Shown: positions 8,561 to 17,090 of the stretch, piece after piece
Numbering within the stretch: position 1 is the stretch's first letter
Layout of the letters: each line of letters opens with the position of its first letter
From: Peptoanaerobacter stomatis
GTDB taxonomy: Bacteria > Bacillota > Clostridia > Peptostreptococcales > Filifactoraceae
Direction of reading: 5' to 3'
Assembly (NCBI RefSeq): GCF_000238095.2
Contig: NZ_JH815225.1
Location: 1,245,863 to 1,309,862 of the forward strand
DNA length: 64,000 nt
The notes under the pieces: model-generated
What the model saw: only the letters and a program-made list of their open reading frames with translations
Told to the model about the DNA's origin: nothing
The model's database searches: none
Position numbers and translations under genes: made by a program

Positions 8561-8595
8561 TACTAAATTCTATTTAAACTATGGATTTTATAAAT
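8561..8595 (+). repeat. Solo left terminal repeat of an IS630-type element
   Basis: The sequence TACTAAATTCTATTTAAA continues into CTATGGATTTTAT and matches the left end of the intact IS630 (28532-28564) at all but a few of about 34 positions. No transposase frame follows; the next gene is an unrelated acyltransferase. It is therefore an isolated end left by a deleted element or one half of a non-autonomous element. Confidence 0.65.
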
Positions 8596-8614
8596 TAGCT
8601 GCTTTTTACAATCT

Positions 8615-9175
8615 TTATATCTTTTTCTTCCTCTCAAGCATTCTTTTTATCCTTGGGCGGTTGTATCTTTGCATTATGACAAGGCAGGTGTCGAATGCGG
8701 CAGACATAAACGATGTGATTATAAATAAACATTTATACTGTAGATTTATGTAAAAAACGTAGATTATTGGCACAAAGCTCAAGATCGTGATGATTATATG
8801 CACTACTTCTGATTGGCACATCACTTTGAGTATCTTGTCGGGTGCGTTATTTTGCAGTGAAAAAGTATCGGGATAAAAGGTAGGTATCTTGTCCTTCCAG
8901 TTTTTCACCCTCAGTTTTTTATAAAGTCCGTCTTCAAAATGCTTTTCTAAAAACCATTTTTTGTTATAGTCGATGTCGTTTTTAAGTATGAAGTTTACCA
9001 AATGACCGATTGCAAGATGTACAAAAAGATGGTATCCGGCTATTGCGAAGATGACGCACAGCAAATAAAATATGTGCTTGTTTGAAATGGAAAATATACG
9101 AAAAAATATAATACTTACAATTATGCAAAAAGCATTGAACATATGTACAAAATATCTTAGCACTTTATCCTTCAT
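8615..9175 (-). CDS. CrtO-like glycosyl-diaponeurosporenoate acyltransferase family membrane protein
   Basis: 186 aa with four hydrophobic segments (about residues 8-25, 33-58, 119-140 and 147-165). The central soluble part KKLRVKNWKDKIPTFYPDTF, the conserved-looking E-V-V-H after the first long loop and the C-terminal MQRYNRPRIKRML match the small membrane family that includes staphylococcal CrtO. In staphylococci that enzyme acylates a glycosylated carotenoid. No carotenoid genes are visible here, so the real acceptor is probably another lipid or glycolipid (inference). It stands alone on this strand. Confidence 0.65.
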   Translation of the reverse strand: MKDKVLRYFVHMFNAFCIIVSIIFFRIFSISNKHIFYLLCVIFAIAGYHLFVHLAIGHLVNFILKNDIDYNKKWFLEKHFEDGLYKKLRVKNWKDKIPTFYPDTFSLQNNAPDKILKVMCQSEVVHIIITILSFVPIIYVFYINLQYKCLFIITSFMSAAFDTCLVIMQRYNRPRIKRMLERKKKI

Positions 9176-9314
9176 CTTTGTTACCTCATTGATTAATAAT
9201 GAATGTATTTGATTAAGAGAATCAGTATATCCGGCTTAGTCGAAAGTGAATCTAATCAAATACTTTTAATCCAACATTTTTATTATACGCTCATTTAATT
9301 TAGATAATAGTATT

Positions 9315-9360
9315 AAAGGTATGTCTGAAAACTAAAAATAATATTTTTAGGCATATCTTT
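9315..9360 (-). terminator. Hairpin after the ybaK-type gene
   Basis: AAAGGTATGTCTGAAAA (9315-9331) pairs with TTTTTAGGCATATCTTT (9344-9360), allowing G-U pairs. It begins about 15 bases after the deacylase stop codon, where an intrinsic terminator is expected. T-richness after the stem is only moderate. Confidence 0.5.
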
Positions 9361-9375
9361 AAATAAAAAACATAA

Positions 9376-9855
9376 TTAATTTTTTACTACATCTTCAAAT
9401 TTGGCATCGACAATTTCTCGCAATTTATTCACATCCAATTTTATTTGCATACCTCTTTGACCTGCACTTACTATTATATATTCCAACCTTTGTGCTTTTA
9501 CATCTATTAAGGTCTTGAATCTTTTCTTCATTCCTATAGGAGAACAACCTCCTCTTATATAGCCTGTAATTTTATTTATATCACTTACAGGTATCATACC
9601 AATATTTTTTATACCAAATGCTTTTGCCGTCTTTTTTAAATCCAATTCATCGTTTCCCATGATAACACATACATAGTAGTTCTTATCACTTCCTTGCAAT
9701 ACCAAAGTCTTGTATACATATTTGATATCCTGCCCTATAAGATTTGCCACGCTTATTGCATCGATATGCTCATCATCTACCTCATATTTAAGAATTTCAT
9801 AATCTATTTTTAGATTTTCTACAGCTCTTACAGCATTAGTTTTTTTATCAGACAT
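9376..9855 (-). CDS. ybaK: YbaK/EbsC-family Cys-tRNA deacylase
   Basis: 159 aa, the full length of the YbaK/EbsC family. These proteins hydrolyse Cys-tRNA(Pro) and related mischarged tRNAs in trans. The characteristic parts are YKTLVLQGSDKNYYVCVI with its lysine, the FGIKNIGM loop, and IRGGCSPIGMKKRF, which carries the G-G-x-S-P-x-G signature. A GGAGG lies just before the ATG. The gene is monocistronic, with a 20-bp palindrome over its probable promoter region. Confidence 0.9.
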   Translation of the reverse strand: MSDKKTNAVRAVENLKIDYEILKYEVDDEHIDAISVANLIGQDIKYVYKTLVLQGSDKNYYVCVIMGNDELDLKKTAKAFGIKNIGMIPVSDINKITGYIRGGCSPIGMKKRFKTLIDVKAQRLEYIIVSAGQRGMQIKLDVNKLREIVDAKFEDVVKN

Positions 9856-10254
9856 ATAAAAACCTCCACAAGCTCAAAAGTAATAATTATTATGTTTATT
9901 AATAAACATATAGTATACTCTATATTTTTTTAATTCATACTATTAATTTTTAGATTTTAAGATTACAATATAAGTGCAACAATCTTAAAAAAATAATATA
10001 TCATAAAACAAAAACTTGCATAATAAAATAATCATAGTAACGAATAACAATTAAAATTTATTATTTATGTTAAAATATATTATACCCAAAAATAATTCTT
10101 TTTAATTGAATTTGTTATTTAGCCTTTTTATGAAGATCATAAGCTTATACTAAAGCAGTTTAAATAACTAAATACGATATTTATTGAGTATGTTCAGCGA
10201 TTGTAAATAAATTTATACAATAATAAAATTAATATAAATTCTAAAGGAGAAATT
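9856..10254. other. AT-rich divergent spacer
   Basis: About 400 bases between the divergent deacylase and phosphatase genes. No frame, tRNA or other known RNA was recognised. A 20-bp palindrome at 9891-9910 is listed separately, and AAAGGAG precedes the phosphatase ATG. Confidence 0.5.
9891..9910. promoter_or_regulatory. Perfect 20-bp palindrome, candidate operator of ybaK
   Basis: TATGTTTATTAATAAACATA is fully self-complementary and lies 36 bases upstream of the deacylase ATG. A minus-strand TATACT (-10-like, 9912-9917) is directly upstream, so the palindrome would cover the transcription start. That position fits repressor control (inference). Confidence 0.4.
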
Positions 10255-10701
10255 ATGATAAGAGTTATGTTCGTATGCCATGGCAATATATGTAGAAGCA
10301 CTATGGCTCAATGTGTATTTGCAGATATGGTACAAAAAAGAAATATAGCCGATAATTTTATAATAGAGTCAGCCGGTACAAGCACTGAAGAAATAGGTAA
10401 TCCGATACATAGAGGAACTGTAAATAAACTTGTTCAAGTGGGAATAAATATTATAGAGCATAGAGCCGTTCAACTAAAAAAATCAGATTTGGAAAAATAC
10501 GACTACTTTATAGCAATGGACAGTGCAAATGTAAGAAATATGAAAAAGATACTTGGAAATAATGCGAATATAAGCCTGCTGTTAGAATACACAAATTCAA
10601 AGCGTGATATAGCGGATCCTTGGTATACCGGTAATTTTGATGAAACTTATAATGATATAGTATTAGGTCTTGAAGGTTTTTTAAATTATTTAGGATATTA
10701 A
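10255..10701 (+). CDS. Low-molecular-weight protein tyrosine phosphatase
   Basis: 148 aa, the standard size. The phosphate-binding loop VCHGNICRSTMAQ at residues 8-20 gives the C-x5-R-S/T signature with the nucleophile Cys9. The general-acid loop is DPWYTGNFDETY near residue 120. It would dephosphorylate phosphotyrosine proteins or small phosphate esters in the cytoplasm. AAAGGAG precedes the ATG with good spacing. Arginine phosphatases (YwlE) share this fold. No polysaccharide or kinase genes lie next to it to indicate a target. Confidence 0.93.
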   Translation: MIRVMFVCHGNICRSTMAQCVFADMVQKRNIADNFIIESAGTSTEEIGNPIHRGTVNKLVQVGINIIEHRAVQLKKSDLEKYDYFIAMDSANVRNMKKILGNNANISLLLEYTNSKRDIADPWYTGNFDETYNDIVLGLEGFLNYLGY

Positions 10702-10715
10702 TTTGAGACTGTGTT

Positions 10716-10760
10716 ATTTTAAGTAGGTTTTAGTATAAATAGCATTATACTGAAACTCAT
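10716..10760 (+). repeat. IS630-terminus-like sequences, back to back
   Basis: TTTTAAGTAGGTTTTAGTA (to 10735) resembles a right terminal repeat of the IS630 family. After 12 bases TACTGAAACTCATTAAAA resembles a left one. The two also form an imperfect inverted repeat. Similarity is short and the assignment tentative. Confidence 0.3.
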
Positions 10761-10763
10761 TAA

Positions 10764-10804
10764 AAAATCCATATAACCTTTTTATAAACGACTATATGGA
10801 TTTT
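10764..10804. terminator. Bidirectional hairpin between phosphatase and luxR-type regulator genes
   Basis: AAAATCCATATA (10764-10775) and TATATGGATTTT (10793-10804) form a perfect 12-bp stem between two convergent genes, with A/T runs on both flanks. It probably ends both transcripts, though the AT-rich stem is weak. Confidence 0.6.
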
Positions 10805-10808
10805 AAAT

Positions 10809-11432
10809 TTAATAATCGTTGTTTATAAGCCCGCTTTTTGATGCTGTAACTGCTAATTCAGTTCGTGAATGAAAGCCTGTCTTATCGAGTAGATTCTGTA
10901 TATGAAAACCTACCGTTCTCTTTGATATATTGAGTTTTTCTCCAATTTCTTCATTGGTGGCTCCATCTATTAACCCTCTTAATATATCTATCTCTCTGTT
11001 GGTAAATTCATTTATTTTGGACATTCCTAAATCAAAATTCGGCAAATTATCCGGATATACGCTCTCCCCGTTTACAGTTTTCTCCATTATTTCCAATATC
11101 TCTTCTTCGTTTGAATTCTTATACCAAAAACTTTCTATTTTTGTTTCTCTCGCTCTTTCTATAAAACTTATTTCAGGTTGGCTTGTTATAATTATTATCT
11201 TTATCTGTGGATAATTTTGTTTAATTTTTGCTGATACATCCAATCCGCTTGCTCCTAAAGCTGTGCATACGTCCATAAGTATCAGATCTATTTTATATTT
11301 TGTACAATACGCTTCTGCAAAAGCAGCACTTTCTATTGAACTTATCAGATTATATTTATCACTGTTTCTTATATATATCTCTAACAATTTTCGAGCCATA
11401 GGATCATTTTCAACAACAAGTACGTTTATCAT
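10809..11432 (-). CDS. LuxR/NarL-type response regulator
   Basis: 207 aa. The receiver domain has acidic residues at D10, the phospho-acceptor Asp54 in LILMDV, Thr83 and Lys105. The C-terminal helix-turn-helix (from FTNREIDILRGL, with NEEIGEKLNISKRTVGFHIQNLL) is the LuxR/GerE type. An upstream in-frame ATG exists at 11453, but AAGGAGG is correctly placed only for the ATG at 11432. It is the last gene of an operon with a histidine kinase and a further membrane sensor. Those genes diverge from the dipeptide epimerase operon, the likely target. Confidence 0.92.
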   Translation of the reverse strand: MINVLVVENDPMARKLLEIYIRNSDKYNLISSIESAAFAEAYCTKYKIDLILMDVCTALGASGLDVSAKIKQNYPQIKIIIITSQPEISFIERARETKIESFWYKNSNEEEILEIMEKTVNGESVYPDNLPNFDLGMSKINEFTNREIDILRGLIDGATNEEIGEKLNISKRTVGFHIQNLLDKTGFHSRTELAVTASKSGLINNDY

Positions 11433-11499
11433 AACATCAGCCTCCTTAAACACCGTCTTTTTTGATATTTATAGAAATATCCATTTTTTTACAAAAAAA

Positions 11500-12786
11500 C
11501 TATATATTGTCTGTAGGTATTTTTATTGTTATTTTAAAAATCGGAATTGATTCTACTTTTATTGTACCTCCAATACGCTCTATTTTTTTTCTCATATTTG
11601 ATAATCCTCCTCTTTCTGTTATAGGATAAGTGGGCTGTATGCCGTCATTTGTAAATATTACCGTATATTTATTCATCTTATACTTTACATCTATATACAT
11701 ATTTTGTGCCTTGGAATGCTTAACTGCATTTGTCAATATTTCACTTGACAAAAGCGTTATCATCTCTTCTACACTTTCATCTTGAAAAGCATCTCCACTT
11801 ACTGTTATATTTACTCCTACGTCTCGTGCAGTTTCCATAAGATATGTCAAAGGAGATTTTTTTTCTATTTCAACTTCATGTCTTAAAATATCTACGCTGT
11901 TTTTCCATATTTCAAATAATTCTTTTATCCTATTATAGTCAATATCTTTTGTAATATAATATTTTGTTCTCAAGAGCACTTGACCAAGTTCATCATGTAT
12001 TCTAATCTTTGTGTTTAGTCTTTCTTCCTGTGCTACAAGATTATTTATATTCTTGGCATATGATTTAAATCTTTTATTTACTTCCACAAGCTCTATGTTT
12101 TCTTTTTTTATTTTATCATATAACTCAGCTGATTCACTTGTATCTGTTGCACTAATCTGTGTTATTTCTCCCATATCAGTGTCTATCTGGTTTTTTACAA
12201 ATGTCCATGTTTTTTGATCGTTTGTTCTTATCAACAAATTATCTCTAAATACAACTCTTTTAACTCCTTCTTTTAGATCGCCACTTTTCAAAGATTTCCA
12301 AAAACTATGCAAATCTTGCGGCATACAGTCTAATATATCTAAGCTCAACTCATACATACATGTGTTTACAAGTAATAAGATTCCATTTTTATCTGCAAAT
12401 AAAAGTCCTTTTGGAAATACGTCTACGCTTTCTTTTATAGAGGATATATTTATTGAACTCTTTTTATACCTAAATATATAATATAGTTTAAAAAAACTGT
12501 AGATTATAAATAAGAGTGCAACAATTATATATATAATGCTCGGCAATTTAGACAATTTTATATATGTAGGACTCAAGTTTCGTTCATTTCGTATATATAA
12601 CATATTGATAATTATAATTATGCTTGCACATGTAACAACAGTTGGGAAAATTATTTTTTTTATATTATTGAGTTGTATGATAACAAATGATATATAATAC
12701 ATCATAATACATATGTTTAAAAACCATAAAGTTAGTATTGTACCTCTTTGTATATCTGTAAGTTCTATAAACGTTACCATAATCAT
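11500..12786 (-). CDS. NarL-partner (HisKA_3) membrane histidine kinase
   Basis: 428 aa. The N-terminal ~110 residues contain three membrane segments. A PAS-like stretch follows (GLLFADKNGILLLVNTCMYE), then a coiled linker and the dimerisation helix with the phospho-acceptor in RIHDELGQVLLRTKYY. The C-terminal ATPase domain has SEILTNAVKHSKAQ (N box) and RGGLSNMRKKIERIGGTI (G box). It should phosphorylate the LuxR-type regulator encoded 67 bases downstream. It begins 3 bases after the stop of the upstream membrane protein, so the two are probably coupled. The signal is unknown. Confidence 0.9.
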   Translation of the reverse strand: MIMVTFIELTDIQRGTILTLWFLNICIMMYYISFVIIQLNNIKKIIFPTVVTCASIIIIINMLYIRNERNLSPTYIKLSKLPSIIYIIVALLFIIYSFFKLYYIFRYKKSSINISSIKESVDVFPKGLLFADKNGILLLVNTCMYELSLDILDCMPQDLHSFWKSLKSGDLKEGVKRVVFRDNLLIRTNDQKTWTFVKNQIDTDMGEITQISATDTSESAELYDKIKKENIELVEVNKRFKSYAKNINNLVAQEERLNTKIRIHDELGQVLLRTKYYITKDIDYNRIKELFEIWKNSVDILRHEVEIEKKSPLTYLMETARDVGVNITVSGDAFQDESVEEMITLLSSEILTNAVKHSKAQNMYIDVKYKMNKYTVIFTNDGIQPTYPITERGGLSNMRKKIERIGGTIKVESIPIFKITIKIPTDNI

Positions 12787-12789
12787 TCC

Positions 12790-14451
12790 TTATTTTAATA
12801 TACACATTGTTATATGCACTTCATTTTCTATATAGTCAAGTGCATAAACACCGCCCATATCTTTAAATTTTTCATTATTCAATACCTGATTTGCATATTC
12901 TTTTAAGGGTATATTGCCCATATTATATACTAATTTCATACTTACATATAAATCATCATTTTTAGAAAAAATATCAACAATAAAATCAGAAAATGTTGAC
13001 AACATACATTCTACAACGTCTTCAAATAAATCATATAAGACTATTATGTGATTTATAGGTATAATTTCATTGCATTCGCTTGTAAACTTACAATTTATAT
13101 TACACTTTGAAATGCTGTCCATAGATTCTCTTATGCAATATTCAAGCTCTTTAGATAAGATATTTTCGTTATCATAGCTAAGTAAAAGTAAATTACATTT
13201 TCTCTTTACATATGCACCTAATATACACAATCTTTTTAAAACTTCAATGTCAGGTTTTGCGTTTTTTTCAAGTATATTATTCATCTTTGCAAGACTTGAT
13301 ATATTTTCACTCATTATTTTTTCAATAATTTTATTTTTCTCTTCTACTCTGCTCTTTCTCTCCTCAAGCTCTATTTCAGCTCTAAGTAAAATATTTCTCT
13401 CTAAAAGCTGTCCTTTTAAAATATTAAGCTTGTCGAGCAATAAATTCATCTTTGATAAATTGTCCAACCATACTACATAACCTGCATCAATAGGCATAGC
13501 ATTTACTTTTATGTTTCTATTCAGCAGTATAGGCTCTTTTATGGCTTCTTTTATATACTTTTTTTCTATATACATATCGGCCTTAGTATTATAGACAGTT
13601 TCATAATACTTATTCAATATTTTTATAGGAAAGTGGCAAGACTTAAAAAGTTCTTCATAATTATCATTGGATTGTATGAGTTTACTCCGTATACAGCTTT
13701 CTATAATCACCATTATGAATAGACAAATTTTGACTGTTACATCACGAATTATCCATAATTGCCCCACATTAACAACATATATAATTATATATATGATAAG
13801 TGTCAGCATAGCGATGTTTGGAAGAATTAATATCTTTTTGTTTGGCAATTTACTTTTTTTTACAGTTATAGATAAAGTTAAAATAGGATAAATTATATTA
13901 AAAAATAAGACTACAAAATACATAATCTCATATTTATAATTTTTGCTCGTCCAAATTTTATTGCTACCGAATGAAAATACAGTTTGATGTATATCATTAG
14001 TAAGCACCAATATACATAATATACACGTCGGTATCCATAAAACTTTTAAATATTCCGGAGGTCTATACCTTTCGGATTTTCCCAAATAAATACCGAAAAA
14101 CAATCCTAATAAAGGTATGAACAACATAGGTATGTAATAACTGTACCACAACATTCTGCGGATAAAATAATCGTCAAAAAAAATCGCTCTCATGGTTCTA
14201 AGTATCATCCAGAAAATCATAAGGATTGTTATGCTTGTTATATAAAAACGAACCGATTTTATAAATATTCGCCTTTTTATAGACTCTTTCCACAAAAATA
14301 TCATACCTATATATATTAGAGGTCTGATAACGTCTGCCGCACTTCTATAAAAAACATTTTCAAAGCTAATATATCTCATAAGCATTGCTAAAATCACAAA
14401 GAACAAAATAATACAATCGTTCCTGAAGACTTTATATTTTTTCGGCATCAT
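12790..14451 (-). CDS. Multi-pass membrane sensor with degenerate kinase-like C-terminus
   Basis: 553 aa, first gene of the sensor operon. The first ~255 residues hold about eight hydrophobic segments and resemble the 7TM input region of some clostridial histidine kinases. Then come a short PAS-like part (NYEELFKSCHFPIKILNKYYETVYN), a charged coiled coil at about 320-375 and a C-terminal ~150 residues with no recognisable phospho-acceptor His in an H-box context and no clear N or G box. It is best read as a pseudokinase or ligand sensor working with the kinase encoded next to it (inference). The exact family is not certain. Confidence 0.6.
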   Translation of the reverse strand: MMPKKYKVFRNDCIILFFVILAMLMRYISFENVFYRSAADVIRPLIYIGMIFLWKESIKRRIFIKSVRFYITSITILMIFWMILRTMRAIFFDDYFIRRMLWYSYYIPMLFIPLLGLFFGIYLGKSERYRPPEYLKVLWIPTCILCILVLTNDIHQTVFSFGSNKIWTSKNYKYEIMYFVVLFFNIIYPILTLSITVKKSKLPNKKILILPNIAMLTLIIYIIIYVVNVGQLWIIRDVTVKICLFIMVIIESCIRSKLIQSNDNYEELFKSCHFPIKILNKYYETVYNTKADMYIEKKYIKEAIKEPILLNRNIKVNAMPIDAGYVVWLDNLSKMNLLLDKLNILKGQLLERNILLRAEIELEERKSRVEEKNKIIEKIMSENISSLAKMNNILEKNAKPDIEVLKRLCILGAYVKRKCNLLLLSYDNENILSKELEYCIRESMDSISKCNINCKFTSECNEIIPINHIIVLYDLFEDVVECMLSTFSDFIVDIFSKNDDLYVSMKLVYNMGNIPLKEYANQVLNNEKFKDMGGVYALDYIENEVHITMCILK

Positions 14452-14484
14452 TACTCCTTCCTTAAAAATTTTATATTTTGTTAA

Positions 14485-14513
14485 ATTATATCATTTTATT
14501 TCCTAAATCTCAA
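14485..14513 (-). promoter_or_regulatory. Promoter of the sensor/kinase/regulator operon
   Basis: Minus strand TTGAGA (14508-14513), 17-base spacer, TATAAT (14485-14490). Transcription would begin near 14478, about 27 bases upstream of the first ATG of the operon, which is preceded by AAGGAAGGAG. Confidence 0.7.
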
Positions 14514-14630
14514 TAATTTTTATAATATATACAACTTATTAATCAATCTTTCATATAATTAATAATATATATCTTAATCATTTTTTAAATTGTTTTACTA
14601 TAATTTCTCACAGTTTTCTCTTAAAAATAA

Positions 14631-14659
14631 TTGCATATTTCTAACAAATTTATTATACT
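14631..14659 (+). promoter_or_regulatory. Candidate promoter of the dipeptide epimerase operon
   Basis: TTGCAT (14631-14636), 17-base spacer, TATACT (14654-14659) on the plus strand. The predicted start near 14666 leaves a leader of about 124 nt before the epimerase ATG. A 23-bp palindrome follows at 14678-14700. Confidence 0.5.
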
Positions 14660-14677
14660 ATATAAAATTAAGTTAAT

Positions 14678-14700
14678 GATAACGTTTTAAAAACATTATC
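14678..14700. promoter_or_regulatory. 23-bp near-palindrome in the divergent spacer, candidate regulator site
   Basis: Half-sites GATAACGTTTT and AAAACATTATC flank one central base and fit GATAAYGTTTT / AAAACRTTATC with a single transition pair mismatched. It lies between the divergent sensor operon and epimerase operon. The local LuxR-type regulator is a plausible ligand, but sites just downstream of a start more often serve repressors. Confidence 0.45.
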
Positions 14701-14789
14701 TTATTTTTAAATCTATTTTCTATATTTATTTCAAATATCGAAATAATTTATATTCTGAAACTTTTATTTTGAAACGAAAGGAGACTACC

Positions 14790-15863
14790 ATGAAAATTAC
14801 AAAAATCGAGATTGAAAAAATTAATATTCCTCTTATTACAACATTTAAAGTAGCTTTTGCAGAAGTATCTGCATCTACATCAGTTATAGTTAAAATTCAT
14901 ACAGATGACGGAATTGTAGGCTATGGCGAAGCGGCTCCTTTTGAACCTGTGACTGGAGAAAGTGCAGACTCTGTGATTTTGGCTTTAAAATATTTTCAAC
15001 AAGCCCTCATAGGTATGGACGCAACTGATTTAGAAGGTATCCATTTACAAATGGACAAACTCTTAATCCATAATACCTCTGCAAAATGTGCTATTGATAT
15101 AGCATTATATGATATAAAGGGTAAAAAAATGAAAATGCCTCTTTATAAGTTACTTGGAGGCTCAAATCCAACAGTAATAAACGATATAACTATTGGTATT
15201 GACACACCTGAAAACATGGCAAAAAAGGCATATGACTATGTAAATATGGGATATAGAATATTAAAAATAAAAATTGGTATTAATCCTAAAGATGATTTAT
15301 CAGCTATCAAATCTATACGCGATAAAGTTGGTTATGATATAAAACTTCGCTTGGATGCTAATCAAGGATATAGTATTTCAACAGCAATTCAATTCATTGA
15401 AGATGTAAAAAAATACAAAATTGATGCTATTGAACAGTTTTTACCTCACTGGAATATTGAAGGTTCTGCAACAATTCGTAAAAACTCACAAGGTATACGA
15501 ATTATGCTTGATGAATCTATTCACTCTCCATATGATGCCGCAAGATCGGCTAAAATAGATGCGGCGGATGTTTTTAATATAAAATTGATGAAATGTGGCG
15601 GATTATTTAATGCTGAAAAAATAAACTCAATAGCTGAAGGATTCGGTATAAATTGTATGGTCGGATGTATGCTGGAAACTAAAATAGCAATAACTGCCGG
15701 AATCAGCCTTGTAGCATCCAAAAACAATATTATAGATGCAGATTGTGACAGCTTTATGTATGCAAAAGATCCTAATATGAATATGACTGGCGGATTTACA
15801 TTTGAAAAAGATATTTTCACTTTATCAGAAAATCCAGGTCTTGGTATAAATTTAGATTGGTAA
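14790..15863 (+). CDS. Dipeptide epimerase (enolase superfamily)
   Basis: 357 aa. It belongs to the muconate-lactonizing-enzyme group of the enolase superfamily, which includes L-Ala-D/L-Glu epimerase. The barrel shows the K-x-K pair in LKIKIG (about residue 162), three metal-binding acids in LRLDANQGY, IEQF and MLDESIHS, the second base in FNIKLMKCGG, and the substrate-selecting D-x-D region DADCDS near the C-terminus. The ATG at 14790 has AAAGGAG; an earlier in-frame ATG at 14769 does not. It should epimerise the second residue of a dipeptide, perhaps from peptidoglycan. Which dipeptide is unknown. Confidence 0.88.
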   Translation: MKITKIEIEKINIPLITTFKVAFAEVSASTSVIVKIHTDDGIVGYGEAAPFEPVTGESADSVILALKYFQQALIGMDATDLEGIHLQMDKLLIHNTSAKCAIDIALYDIKGKKMKMPLYKLLGGSNPTVINDITIGIDTPENMAKKAYDYVNMGYRILKIKIGINPKDDLSAIKSIRDKVGYDIKLRLDANQGYSISTAIQFIEDVKKYKIDAIEQFLPHWNIEGSATIRKNSQGIRIMLDESIHSPYDAARSAKIDAADVFNIKLMKCGGLFNAEKINSIAEGFGINCMVGCMLETKIAITAGISLVASKNNIIDADCDSFMYAKDPNMNMTGGFTFEKDIFTLSENPGLGINLDW

Positions 15864-15893
15864 TATGTTTTTCATTTTTAAGGAGGGAAAATC

Positions 15894-17072
15894 ATGGAAC
15901 AAACTACTTTTTTATCTTCTCCCGGTTCATTAATCGCTCTAATTTTAGGTATTATAGCTTTTTCTCTATGGCTTCAAAAATTTAAAATTACATCTTTGTT
16001 AGGACCATCACTACTCGTTATTATCTTCGGTATAATAGCAAGCAACGCTAAAATAGTACCCAGTATGACTGAATTATATGGAATTTTAGCTGTGTATTGT
16101 ATACCTATCTCCATGTCATTATTTTTGATGAATATAGATTTTTCACAGTTGAAGGATATGACAAAAGAACCTGTTATCTCACTTATTTCAGCCATATTTA
16201 GTGTGGGAGTAATAGCATTTTTATTCGGATTATTTTTTGCAGAAAAAATTCCTGAGGGTTGGAAAGTTGCAGGAATGTTTGTCGGAACTTATACAGGAGG
16301 CTCTTCAAATCTTACTGCCATAGCTATTGCTTTAGATGCTTCAAATGAAACAATAGTATCTGCAAATGCGGCAGATTATGTCATAGGAATGCCGTCTATG
16401 ATATTGATGTTTGCCGCTCCTACTATTTTAAAATCCTCTGCATTTTTCAATAAAATATGGCCGTATAAACATACTGAAGACGAATTATATGGAGACGATC
16501 TTGAACATAAAAGTTTATTTTCTGCAAAAGAATGGTCTATTATGGATATAGCTATACTTTTAACTATTTCTTTTACAATAGCACAAACAGCAAGTTTTAT
16601 TTCAACTACACTTTTCCCTGAAAGCATGTATAAATCTGCTATAAGAATATTGTTCATAACAACTGTTTCCACAATAATAGGACAGCTTCCTTTTATAAAA
16701 ACACTTAAAGGAAAATTAGACCTTGGACTTTTGATAGCTATGATATATCTAACTATTATAGGGTTTATGGTCGATATTTCCGGTTTTTTAACTTCTACTG
16801 CAAGCATTACTATATTTTGTGCTTGTGTTATATTGTTCAGTACACTTCTTCATCTTCTTATTACAAGATTTTTTAAAATACGTTATGAATTTGTTGTTAT
16901 TTCTATTGTTGCAGCAATTGCTGACGGTACTACCGCCGCACTTGTTTGCTCAAATGGTAAATGGAAATCTCTAATACCGATTGCACTTATCAGCGGTGTT
17001 TTAGCCGGACTTATAGGAAACTATTTGGGAATATCGGTAGCATATATGATTAAAGCGACAATAGGCGCATAA
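15894..17072 (+). CDS. DUF819-family membrane protein, likely permease
   Basis: 392 aa with about 11-12 membrane segments, typical of the DUF819 (YjcL-like) family. Visible family features are an N-terminal segment with LLGPSLLVIIFGIIASNA, a glycine-rich FVGTYTGGSSNLTAIAIALD with AADYVIGMP and a C-terminal AAIADGTTAALVCSNGKWK. Its inner-membrane position between an epimerase and a hydrolase of the same operon suggests uptake or export of a peptide or amino acid (inference); no substrate is established. AAGGAGGG precedes the ATG. Confidence 0.85.
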   Translation: MEQTTFLSSPGSLIALILGIIAFSLWLQKFKITSLLGPSLLVIIFGIIASNAKIVPSMTELYGILAVYCIPISMSLFLMNIDFSQLKDMTKEPVISLISAIFSVGVIAFLFGLFFAEKIPEGWKVAGMFVGTYTGGSSNLTAIAIALDASNETIVSANAADYVIGMPSMILMFAAPTILKSSAFFNKIWPYKHTEDELYGDDLEHKSLFSAKEWSIMDIAILLTISFTIAQTASFISTTLFPESMYKSAIRILFITTVSTIIGQLPFIKTLKGKLDLGLLIAMIYLTIIGFMVDISGFLTSTASITIFCACVILFSTLLHLLITRFFKIRYEFVVISIVAAIADGTTAALVCSNGKWKSLIPIALISGVLAGLIGNYLGISVAYMIKATIGA

Positions 17073-17090
17073 TAGAAAGAAGGAATTTTT

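Noticed and set aside
9856-10254. Possible small RNA gene in the spacer
   Set aside because: No promoter-terminator pair and no recognisable structure beyond the palindrome.
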